Source: Fibrobacter sp.
GTDB lineage: Bacteria; Fibrobacterota; Fibrobacteria; Fibrobacterales; Fibrobacteraceae
Direction of reading: 5' to 3'
Length of the DNA stretch: 7,787 nt
NCBI GenBank assembly: GCA_012841225.1
Contig: DUVD01000219.1
Span: forward strand, 1-7,787
The notes beneath the pieces were generated by a model. That model did not search any database. It had not been told where the DNA came from and saw only the letters and a list, made by a program, of their open reading frames with translations. Numbering within the stretch: position 1 is the stretch's first letter; each line of letters starts with the position of its first letter. Shown in pieces: positions 1 to 5,822 of the stretch. Both the position numbers and the translations under genes were made by a program.

Positions 1-37
1 AGCATACCCGATTCCATTCCTAAGCTATATTTATAAA

Positions 38-1381
38 ATGAATCAAACTATCGTCGCTCCCATGACGCCAAACGGCGTTTCTGCCGTAGCTGCTCTTCGA
101 GTCAGTGGGCCTGCCGTCCGTCAAGTGGTAGAATTTTTATTTCACAATCAAAACCCCGTTCCCAGGCAAGCGAATTATGCCGATGCTTTAGACCCCAAAA
201 CAGGGGAAATCATTGATTCATTGCTTTATGTTTTTTTTGAAAATCCAAAATCTTACACCGGAGAGGATTCCCTTGAGCTTTTTCCTCATGGTAACCCCCT
301 GATTATACGCGCCTTATTGAACGCGATTACTACGATTCCTCACGTTCGCATTGCCGAGCCCGGCGAATTTACGCGCCGCGCTTTTTTAAATGGCAAGTTA
401 GATTTAATTCAAGCTGAAGCTGTTGCCGATGTAATACACTCTACTTCGATTTCTGCTGTGGACAACGCGCGCCGTTTACTTCGCGGTAGTTTTTCTACTC
501 GAGTGCATGAGCTTGCTAAATCGGTTAAAGACCTTTCGGTTAGTTTAGAACTCGATGTCGATTTTGCGGAAGAAGAAATTGAGCCAGATCCTTCTTCATG
601 GGGTGAACAATTACAGGATATTCAAAAGCAACTCGTTCGACTTATTGTCAATTTTCAAAGCGCCGAAACCGCCAACCACTTGCCTTTAGCTGTGATTTAT
701 GGGGCGCCTAATGCGGGTAAATCGAGTCTTGTGAATGCTCTTTTAGAGGATGATCGACTTTTAGTGAGTGCAATTCCAGGCACCACTAGGGATTTTGTGG
801 AGGTGCGCCTTTTGCTCGCTAGCGGGGAAATTCGTCTTGTGGATACGGCTGGTATTAGTGCCAAAACGACTAACGAATTAGACGCGCTCTCTATGGAAAA
901 AAGCCGAAAAATTTTAAATGAAGCTGATTTTAAAATCTGCCTTATTGATGGGTCCAAAAAAGAAGGCTTTAAAGAAGCGTTGGGCCAAGCCAAAGAAGAA
1001 AATGCATTTGTTGTTGTTTCTAAAGCGGACCTTTTTGAAGAAAAAAGTCTTCGAAACCATATTCCCAAAGAGGCGCTTTTTGTTTCGACCAAAGAAGGTC
1101 TAGGCTTAAAAGAATTGAAATCCTTTTTAAATGAAAAGCTTTTTACTTCAAGGCAAATAGAAGAGAGTTTTTGGGTCACTAGTGAAAGGCAAAAAAAATG
1201 CTTAGTTCAAGCTAAAGAGGGCATCGAGCGGACTTTGGTTTTAATCGATCAGAATCCAGCTGTTGAGTTGATTGCTTTTGAAATGCAAATTGTGCGCCGT
1301 GAACTTTTATCCATTACCGGAGAAATTTCTTCGGAAGATATCCTTCAATCTATTTTTTCGGGGTTCTGCATTGGGAAATAG
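38..1381 (+). CDS. mnmE: tRNA uridine-5-carboxymethylaminomethyl(34) synthesis GTPase MnmE
   Basis: MnmE works with MnmG to install the (carboxymethyl)aminomethyl group on C5 of wobble uridine 34 in certain tRNAs, using GTP, a one-carbon folate and FAD/NADH; it is cytoplasmic. The 447 residues match the usual family length. The N-terminal folate-binding domain (about 1-118) carries the RVSGP motif at 21-25 and PGEFTRRAFLNGKLDL at 108-123. The helical domain is interrupted by a G domain: P-loop GAPNAGKSS 222-230, GTTRD 248-252, DTAG 269-272. The protein ends in the hallmark FCIGK, whose Cys is the conserved C-terminal residue. Oddities: the G4 motif reads SKAD (328-331) instead of NKxD, and the residue aligning by eye with the catalytic Glu282 of E. 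coli is Asp282. The ATG at 38 gives the expected MNxTIxAxxTP-type start but has no Shine-Dalgarno sequence; a TATATT hexamer lies 6 nt upstream. mnmG is not in the window. Identification is near certain. Confidence 0.98.
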   Translation: MNQTIVAPMTPNGVSAVAALRVSGPAVRQVVEFLFHNQNPVPRQANYADALDPKTGEIIDSLLYVFFENPKSYTGEDSLELFPHGNPLIIRALLNAITTIPHVRIAEPGEFTRRAFLNGKLDLIQAEAVADVIHSTSISAVDNARRLLRGSFSTRVHELAKSVKDLSVSLELDVDFAEEEIEPDPSSWGEQLQDIQKQLVRLIVNFQSAETANHLPLAVIYGAPNAGKSSLVNALLEDDRLLVSAIPGTTRDFVEVRLLLASGEIRLVDTAGISAKTTNELDALSMEKSRKILNEADFKICLIDGSKKEGFKEALGQAKEENAFVVVSKADLFEEKSLRNHIPKEALFVSTKEGLGLKELKSFLNEKLFTSRQIEESFWVTSERQKKCLVQAKEGIERTLVLIDQNPAVELIAFEMQIVRRELLSITGEISSEDILQSIFSGFCIGK

Positions 1382-2216
1382 TTATTTAGGCGCTCTGCTA
1401 GGGGTGATTGCTTTTGGCACCTATATGGCCCCATTAAAAAAATGGCCTTTGTTTTCTTCTTGGACTTTTTTACTGGTGCTTTCTTGGGGCGTATTTATAA
1501 GTGCTAATGTTGTTGGCATAGCCACTAATACGGTTAATTTTGGATTTGTTGGTTTGTTATGTGGCTTGATTTGGGTTGCTGGTGGCGCGCTTTGCTTTTG
1601 GGCGGTGCAAGAAGAAAATGACCTAGCGGGCACGGGCGTCCGCGCTATGGCTGTGAGCATTCTAACTTCGTTTCTTATAGGCGTGCTTTTCTTTAAAGAG
1701 AGCAGTTTGTTTTATTATTCCGTTCCGGCTATTATAGGTATTCTTTTGGGTTTAAGTCTTTTAGTTTCTAGAGGACTTTCATTTTTAAAAAACTGGCGGT
1801 CTTTAGGAGCGGGTGCCATTTTTGGTGGCTATTTGGTTCCTTATCAAATGTCTGACATAAACTACATGGATTTTATTTACCCATTCTCTATTGGTATTTT
1901 TATTGCTTCACATGCTTTAATTTTTGTTTTGTATAAAAATAAATTAGTTCAGATGACGTGGTCTAAGCCAGCTATGACTGCTACTATAGGGGCAGGTGCA
2001 CTTTGGATGATTGGCACTCATGGGTGTTTTTGGGCTTTGGATGGGCTTGGCTACGCTGTTGGTTACCCTCTCACTCAATTGAATTTACTTGTGAATTTAA
2101 TGTGGGGTGTTTTAATTTTTAAAGAATACCCTACTGCAAATGAACGCCTGCGAATAGGCTTTGCGTCGTCGATTATTTTAATTGGCGCCTTGTTTTTGGC
2201 TATATCAAAAGGCTAG
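1371..2216 (+). CDS. 10-TM drug/metabolite-superfamily transporter (GRP/GlcU/TMEM144-like sugar porter)
   Basis: Integral inner-membrane protein, 281 residues from the TTG at 1371, nearly all hydrophobic with about ten predicted TM segments. It shows the inverted two-half design of the DMT superfamily. Half one runs from GVIAFGTYMAPLKK (11-24) to GVLFFKE (104-110). Half two runs from GAIFGGYLVPYQ (148-159) to GVLIFKE (246-252). The repeated GVLxFKE blocks mark the internal duplication, and the early G-x(4)-P-x-K pattern resembles the glucose/ribose porter (GRP, GlcU) and TMEM144 families. A sugar or other small polar substrate is therefore inferred, not shown. The frame is open back to an ATG at 1272, but those extra residues are charged and are read through mnmE. 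The TTG at 1371, with GGGG at 1360-1363 seven bases upstream, gives the expected start just before TM1. It overlaps mnmE by 11 bases, which suggests translational coupling. The next in-frame ATG (1425) would cut into TM1. Confidence 0.82.
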   Translation: MGNSYLGALLGVIAFGTYMAPLKKWPLFSSWTFLLVLSWGVFISANVVGIATNTVNFGFVGLLCGLIWVAGGALCFWAVQEENDLAGTGVRAMAVSILTSFLIGVLFFKESSLFYYSVPAIIGILLGLSLLVSRGLSFLKNWRSLGAGAIFGGYLVPYQMSDINYMDFIYPFSIGIFIASHALIFVLYKNKLVQMTWSKPAMTATIGAGALWMIGTHGCFWALDGLGYAVGYPLTQLNLLVNLMWGVLIFKEYPTANERLRIGFASSIILIGALFLAISKG

Positions 2217-3127
2217 TTTTCGAGCGCTTCAATTTGCTTTTTTAATTTAGAAGCGGACTTAAAGTCTTCTTGATAAGTGGCGCTAATTTTTTTGCTTAAA
2301 AGCTCTATGCGTTCGCGCGCTTTAGCGTCACCTTGATTAGAGCGTAGTACTCGAATAGAATGGTCCATTTGAACCACGTCCTCTAACTCTAGATAAGAAC
2401 TCATAAAACCATAAAACTTACGAATATTGTTTTCGTAATCAGCATCTGTTTTCTGAGCGAGTAAGAAAGGAATAATTCGTACACCGAGCAGCTCCCATAG
2501 GTTACCCATAAAAGTATCTAAAGAAGTATGCTCAGCAAAAACATCGTTACAACCAAGGCCGGTGCTATCTTTTTCGGGGCAAGCATTTTCGATTTGGCCC
2601 AGTAAGTCATCGATGTATTCGCGCTCTAGAGAATTCACTTGCTCTTTATACATAGCCTGATAAAAAATAGGCAAGCTGGTAATACATAAATGAGCTTGCC
2701 CCACTCCCAGAAATTCACCTATATAATAAATATCCGCCTCTTCTTGAAGAAGTTCTTCTTCAGACTCGTAAAAAACCACCTTTGCGGGTACAGGGATAAT
2801 TTCCATGTTGGAGATTTCTTGAATGCGGTCTTTAAAGGCTTCCGGAGGCAAGTTTTCTGGAAGTTCGACGCCTTCTTCTTTTAAGCGGTCGATGAATTCT
2901 GAAATGCCTTCGTTGTTGGAATCTGAGCCCATTTCACGACGAATAAAATCCTTGAATGAATCATTGGATTTGAATTCCCCAGAAACAGCGAGCAGTCCAT
3001 TACGCACCATATCTCTTAATGGCGCCATTCCTTTTCCTGTCTCGGCATCGGGTGAAATTTTCGCATAGACAATCAACTTGCCTAGCAGTTTATTCGCGTC
3101 ACCTTTTTTTTGTTGTATTCCTAGCAT
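2213..3127 (-). CDS. hypothetical protein with C-terminal UVR-type helical hairpin
   Basis: Soluble, acidic 304-residue protein that I do not recognise as a named family. There is no signal peptide or TM segment. The start is a compact helical-looking region (KLLGKLIVYAKISPD, 13-27). A strongly acidic stretch with EEELLQEEAD follows at 123-132. The middle has Cys148, Cys183 and Cys193 but no CxxC zinc pair. The last 33 residues (271-303) fit the UVR pattern: a first helix RERIELLSKKISA, then the turn QEDFKSA, then KLKKQIEAL. This hairpin is known from UvrB, UvrC, the ClpC linker and McsA, where it mediates protein-protein contact. A binding role for the tail is inferred; the rest has no assigned function. 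The ATG at 3127 has a good Shine-Dalgarno sequence (AAGG, 6 nt spacer) and a plausible promoter upstream. Its stop interlocks with that of the transporter (shared CTAG, 2213-2216). It is monocistronic by context. Confidence 0.85.
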   Translation of the reverse strand: MLGIQQKKGDANKLLGKLIVYAKISPDAETGKGMAPLRDMVRNGLLAVSGEFKSNDSFKDFIRREMGSDSNNEGISEFIDRLKEEGVELPENLPPEAFKDRIQEISNMEIIPVPAKVVFYESEEELLQEEADIYYIGEFLGVGQAHLCITSLPIFYQAMYKEQVNSLEREYIDDLLGQIENACPEKDSTGLGCNDVFAEHTSLDTFMGNLWELLGVRIIPFLLAQKTDADYENNIRKFYGFMSSYLELEDVVQMDHSIRVLRSNQGDAKARERIELLSKKISATYQEDFKSASKLKKQIEALEN

Positions 3128-3133
3128 AATTTA

Positions 3134-3137
3134 CCTT
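3134..3137 (-). promoter_or_regulatory. Shine-Dalgarno site of the UVR-tailed protein
   Basis: Read on the minus strand, AAGG lies six bases before the ATG at 3127. This supports that ATG as the true start. Confidence 0.6.
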
Positions 3138-3164
3138 GATTACAAAATATAAAAAAGAAGGACA

Positions 3165-3193
3165 GAAATAAAGGGCGATCTTAAAAAGTCAAT
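3165..3193 (-). promoter_or_regulatory. candidate sigma70-type promoter for the UVR-tailed protein
   Basis: On the minus strand TTGACT (3193-3188, five of six consensus bases) is followed after exactly 17 bases by TATTTC (3170-3165, three of six). Transcription would start near 3158 and give a leader of about 30 bases that contains the AAGG Shine-Dalgarno site. The -35 is good and the -10 is weak. No equally good promoter is visible for the divergent gene at 3224. Confidence 0.5.
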
Positions 3194-3223
3194 GTTTCCA
3201 AATTAATTCTACTTTTATTCACT

Positions 3224-3979
3224 ATGGATTCTACTTGGGCTCACATTCTATCTGTTTGCGAACAGCTTTCAAACACAACCTACGAAAACCTTACTAAAAT
3301 TATCCGGTTTTCTGAAGCTGGTTCGGCTGATCGCGCAAGAGCTATTGATGATAGCTTCGAAAATGATCTCGACTTTTGGATGGGTGGCGGTACCTGTTTT
3401 AGCATGACTTGGCATTTGTATCAAGAACTTAAGGCATTTGGTCATTTTCCTCGTTTATTAATGGGGCATAAACGGAAAGAGCTTAACATACATTGTGCGC
3501 TTTCGCTGTATTTCGAAGGGAAAACCTTCTTTTTTGATCCGGGGTATCTCATTTTTGACCCTTTAGAGGTGCCAGCTGGATCGCTCACTAACATAGGCGC
3601 TTTATTTTTTGCGCTAAGCCCCAATACCGTGGAATTGCAAAATAATGGAGAGGTACTCTCTTTATTCACGGGTAGCTTTAGCACGCCGCTAAAATTGCGA
3701 TTTGAATTTCCGTTGGAAGGGGTTGATGTTATGGAGTTTCAAAAGCATTGGACTGAGAGCTTTCATCGAGAAATGATGACATACCCCGTTTTAAACCGAT
3801 TGGATAAAAAGCAAGGCATTCAATATTACTATCAGAAAGGGAATTTGGTCACTCGTAAAAAAGACGGTTCTTCCATTCAAAAAATTGAGACGAAAAATCA
3901 GGTTTCTACCTTGAGTGAAATATTTCATCTTTCGCCTGAAATTGTAGAACAGGCATTAAAAATCATTGAAAAGCGATAG
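3224..3979 (+). CDS. arylamine N-acetyltransferase-like protein (NAT fold)
   Basis: 251 residues, the usual NAT length. NAT enzymes transfer an acetyl group from acetyl-CoA through an active-site Cys to arylamines or hydrazines; relatives form amide bonds in polyketide release. The protein has the NAT layout: YENLTKIIR (20-28) where NATs have a PFENL-type segment, then GGGTCF (54-59) in place of RGGxCxE with Cys58. His90 sits in NIHCAL and Asp105 in FFFDPGY. The His-to-Asp spacing of 15 equals that of classical NATs and the Cys-to-His spacing (32) is close, so the catalytic triad looks intact. A C-terminal beta-rich region and final helix (228-250) match the third NAT domain. It is divergent: the Arg of RGG and the Glu after Cys are replaced, so the acyl donor and acceptor are uncertain. 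No Shine-Dalgarno sequence precedes the ATG at 3224, and no signal peptide is seen. It is transcribed divergently from the UVR-tailed gene and is probably monocistronic. Confidence 0.85.
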   Translation: MDSTWAHILSVCEQLSNTTYENLTKIIRFSEAGSADRARAIDDSFENDLDFWMGGGTCFSMTWHLYQELKAFGHFPRLLMGHKRKELNIHCALSLYFEGKTFFFDPGYLIFDPLEVPAGSLTNIGALFFALSPNTVELQNNGEVLSLFTGSFSTPLKLRFEFPLEGVDVMEFQKHWTESFHREMMTYPVLNRLDKKQGIQYYYQKGNLVTRKKDGSSIQKIETKNQVSTLSEIFHLSPEIVEQALKIIEKR

Positions 3980-3981
3980 CT

Positions 3982-4002
3982 GAGCGTTTTTTTGAAACGT
4001 TT
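3982..4002 (+). terminator. possible intrinsic terminator after the NAT-like gene
   Basis: CGTTT (3985-3989) pairs with AAACG (3995-3999) around a 5-base loop. Three further pairs including G-U wobbles extend the stem to 3982-4002. A T-rich but interrupted tail (TGTGTTTATTT) follows. It sits just past the NAT-like stop and would separate it from the lipoprotein gene. The stem is A+T-rich and the T tract is broken, so it may be weak. Confidence 0.35.
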
Positions 4003-4022
4003 TGTGTTTATTTACTTATTTT
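3992..4022 (+). promoter_or_regulatory. weak candidate promoter for the lipoprotein gene
   Basis: TTGAAA (3992-3997) is followed by TTATTT (4016-4021, 18-base spacing) or TATTTT (4017-4022, 19-base spacing). Transcription would start about 10-12 bases before the ATG, just ahead of the GGAG site. It overlaps the putative terminator hairpin. A T-rich region like this gives such matches easily, so this is low confidence. Confidence 0.22.
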
Positions 4023-4030
4023 ATTGACAT

Positions 4031-4034
4031 GGAG
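4031..4034 (+). promoter_or_regulatory. Shine-Dalgarno site of the lipoprotein gene
   Basis: GGAG lies five bases upstream of the ATG at 4040 and fixes this start, which also gives a textbook lipoprotein signal peptide. Confidence 0.65.
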
Positions 4035-4039
4035 ATTTT

Positions 4040-4522
4040 ATGAAAAAACTTATGCTGTCTTTTTTAGGCCTTTTGGCTTTTACCCTCGTCGCTTGTGGCC
4101 CTTCAAGGGTTCAAATTCAAGAGATGTCGTCGTCATGCGATGTTTTAATTGAAATTCACCACGTACAAAACGATTCCATCGCCATTTTTGTGGGTAACTC
4201 GATGTTTATTAATGCCCAACAACTTATTCGCGATGAGGTGTTTCCATTTCTTGTCAGCAAAAGAAATCCAACGGACATCGACATTCCTACTGCAACGACT
4301 GTCCTTAATTCTAAAGAAGAATTTGTCGATTACATAAAAGGCAATGTTTCCACATTTACTTCTTATGGAATTGTCATTGGCAAAAATGTGTCTAATGAAA
4401 TCGGTTTTGATGAAGCGGAGGCCATTGAAAAAGTGAAGGGTTTGCTTGAATCAATTAAAGCCTCCTCTGTTATTCTCTTTCACGAACAAGATGGTCAATT
4501 AATTAAAGCAAAAAAACTTTAA
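4040..4522 (+). CDS. small orphan lipoprotein
   Basis: 160-residue exported lipoprotein. The N-terminus has two Lys, a hydrophobic stretch (4-18) and a lipobox LVAC with the lipidated Cys at 19. The +2 residue is Gly, not Asp, so by the Lol rule of Gram-negatives it should go to the outer membrane. The mature part (19-160) looks like a small mixed alpha/beta domain: hydrophobic strands near 35-56 and 108-114, a helix rich in Glu/Lys at 123-141 and a final strand SVILFHEQ (143-150). One more Cys (33) is present. I recognise no family. It stands alone between a putative terminator and a convergent neighbour whose stop interlocks with its own (TTAA, 4519-4522). Lipoprotein status is firm; function is unknown. 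Confidence 0.88.
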   Translation: MKKLMLSFLGLLAFTLVACGPSRVQIQEMSSSCDVLIEIHHVQNDSIAIFVGNSMFINAQQLIRDEVFPFLVSKRNPTDIDIPTATTVLNSKEEFVDYIKGNVSTFTSYGIVIGKNVSNEIGFDEAEAIEKVKGLLESIKASSVILFHEQDGQLIKAKKL

Positions 4523-5175
4523 TAATGGATATAGCCGTCTGGAAGCCCCGTTACTGGGTAAACTTTATAACCAGACGGGGATATCACAATAGCCATGCCG
4601 GATAAGAAATTAATCCAGCGATTTAATGAAAAATCCATCTGAATAAAATGTGCCAAGCAAGGTATAATCCAAGCATCGTGCGATAAGAAAAAAGTCCACT
4701 TATCAAAAGATTTTTCGATAAGCGTTTCTAGCATTTTTTCACAGGTTTCTTTAAGCGGTAAAAAAGCAGGGTGCTCGCCGTCTTTTAAATAATCGAGAAG
4801 CTCTTGATAAAACTCAGTTTTAAGAGCCTCTTCATAAGCTTGAAAGTCTTTTATAAAAAAATCCCCAAGAGCGTCCATCTCTTCTATTTTTGAGGGGTGA
4901 TCAAAATCAGTATCGCCTCGACCCTTGGCAATGAATGCCGCGGTCTCTTTGCAACGACCAACGGGGCTTGAATAATAAGCAGCGTCTTCTGTAGAGGGCA
5001 GGGAAGCCCCGAACTTAAAGGCTTGGGCTTTACCTGCTTCGGTGAGCCCAACGAGCGCACCAAACTGAGGGTCTTCTCTGGTGATATGACGTCGTTCCGC
5101 GTGGCGCAACAAAAATACCACTCGCTCTTCTTTTTTTACGTTTGAAAGCAATTCGGATACTTGAATAAATTTCAT
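4519..5175 (-). CDS. histidine phosphatase superfamily protein
   Basis: Member of the phosphoglycerate mutase/acid phosphatase (His-phosphatase) superfamily, which forms a phospho-His intermediate. From the ATG at 5175 it has 218 residues. The catalytic block is LLRHAER (22-28, Arg24 and nucleophile His25), followed by LTEAGKAQA (44-52), SSPVGRCKETA (69-79, second Arg74) and LSHDAW (164-169, second His166). All four core catalytic residues are present. The substrate cannot be told from sequence; a small phosphate ester or phosphoprotein (SixA-like) is possible. No signal peptide is seen, so it is probably cytoplasmic. The ATG overlaps the TGA of the upstream PAP2 gene as ATGA, which implies translational coupling in a two-gene operon. 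The frame extends upstream to a TTG at 5196, but the ATGA overlap makes 5175 the better start. Its 3' end interlocks with the lipoprotein stop. Confidence 0.9.
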   Translation of the reverse strand: MKFIQVSELLSNVKKEERVVFLLRHAERRHITREDPQFGALVGLTEAGKAQAFKFGASLPSTEDAAYYSSPVGRCKETAAFIAKGRGDTDFDHPSKIEEMDALGDFFIKDFQAYEEALKTEFYQELLDYLKDGEHPAFLPLKETCEKMLETLIEKSFDKWTFFLSHDAWIIPCLAHFIQMDFSLNRWINFLSGMAIVISPSGYKVYPVTGLPDGYIHY

Positions 5176-5708
5176 AAGCCTATAAAGAATCTCCAAAGAA
5201 AGTGACCAATTAAAAAGCTAACACAGCCTAAAAAAATACCTGCAATGATATCGGACATCCAGTGCACGCCAAAGTAAACGCGTAGTAGCCCCCAAGTAAT
5301 GGGCAGTAAAATCATAACCCAGCCTACTTGAGGCACTAAGAAAAACATGGTGCAGGCCACTGCCAAGTTATTCATGGTGTGACCAGATGGAAAACTGTAC
5401 TTGTCTAATGGAGGGACTTCTGCATCGATATGGGCGTAAAAAGAAAAAGGGCGTGGGCGTTTTGTCGATAGCTTGACTACCCAATAAAGAGCAAGGCTAA
5501 TGGCAAGTGAATTTAAAGACTGCCATAGTACCGTTAAAAAACTCTGCCAACCTAAAATATAAATTAAAATAAAAGCAAATAAAACCCAAATATAACCATC
5601 TCCTAGGCGTACGTAAAAACGCAGGTATCGGTTTGCTTTTGGAGACAGTCGGTGTTCACTTAAAAAAAGAGTGATTCGCTGATCTAAAAGGGCTATTTTT
5701 CTAAACAT
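5172..5708 (-). CDS. PAP2-family membrane phosphatase
   Basis: Integral-membrane phosphatidic-acid-phosphatase type 2 protein of 178 residues with several TM segments (roughly 38-54, 57-78, 110-130, 131-147, 153-172). The three PAP2 signatures are complete: KLSTKRPRP (79-87, fitting K-x6-RP), FPSGH (106-110) with catalytic His110, and R-x5-H-x3-D at Arg143, His149, Asp153. The family dephosphorylates lipid phosphates such as undecaprenyl pyrophosphate, phosphatidylglycerol phosphate or lipid A phosphates at the outer face of the inner membrane. Which one applies here cannot be read from sequence. It is the first gene of a two-gene unit with a histidine phosphatase. The ATG at 5708 has no obvious Shine-Dalgarno sequence, but TATTAT/TATAAA hexamers lie about 8-11 bases upstream, so the leader may be very short. 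Confidence 0.93.
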   Translation of the reverse strand: MFRKIALLDQRITLFLSEHRLSPKANRYLRFYVRLGDGYIWVLFAFILIYILGWQSFLTVLWQSLNSLAISLALYWVVKLSTKRPRPFSFYAHIDAEVPPLDKYSFPSGHTMNNLAVACTMFFLVPQVGWVMILLPITWGLLRVYFGVHWMSDIIAGIFLGCVSFLIGHFLWRFFIGL

Positions 5709-5718
5709 GGTTCAAATT

Positions 5719-5740
5719 TATAATATTCTTTTGAAGAATA
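5719..5740. promoter_or_regulatory. consensus -10 box overlapping a 7-bp inverted repeat in the pap2/ackA divergent region
   Basis: On the plus strand TATAAT (5719-5724) is a perfect -10 hexamer pointing at ackA, though no good -35 lies 17 bases upstream. It abuts TATTCTT-TTG-AAGAATA (5724-5740), a perfect 7-base inverted repeat with a 3-base centre that would lie at the start of transcription. The same site lies just upstream of the pap2 start in the other direction. An operator controlling ackA, pap2 or both is inferred. Such A+T-rich palindromes can arise by chance. Confidence 0.35.
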
Positions 5741-5813
5741 AAAATTGAAGCGAAGACTTTTTATATCTTTCTGGTGAATTCAAGCAATAGCGTTTTTACC
5801 CAACACTTAACTC

Positions 5814-5818
5814 AGAGG
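5814..5818 (+). promoter_or_regulatory. Shine-Dalgarno site of ackA
   Basis: AGAGG ends four bases before the ATG at 5823 and supports that start. Confidence 0.6.
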
Positions 5819-5822
5819 TTTT

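Noticed and set aside
697..1179. 160-codon reading frame on the minus strand inside mnmE
   Set aside because: It lies wholly antisense to the conserved G domain, has Ser/Arg-rich low-quality composition and no ribosome-binding site; a shadow of mnmE.
1272..1370. Extended N-terminus of the transporter from the ATG at 1272
   Set aside because: The extra 33 residues overlap mnmE by over 100 bases and do not look like a signal or TM segment; the family-like start is at 1371.
4024..4029. TTGACA, a perfect -35 hexamer
   Set aside because: It lies only ten bases before the lipoprotein ATG, and any matching -10 would fall inside the coding sequence.
5176..5196. TTG start for the histidine phosphatase at 5196
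   Set aside because: It would add seven residues overlapping pap2; the ATG at 5175 makes a classic ATGA stop-start overlap.
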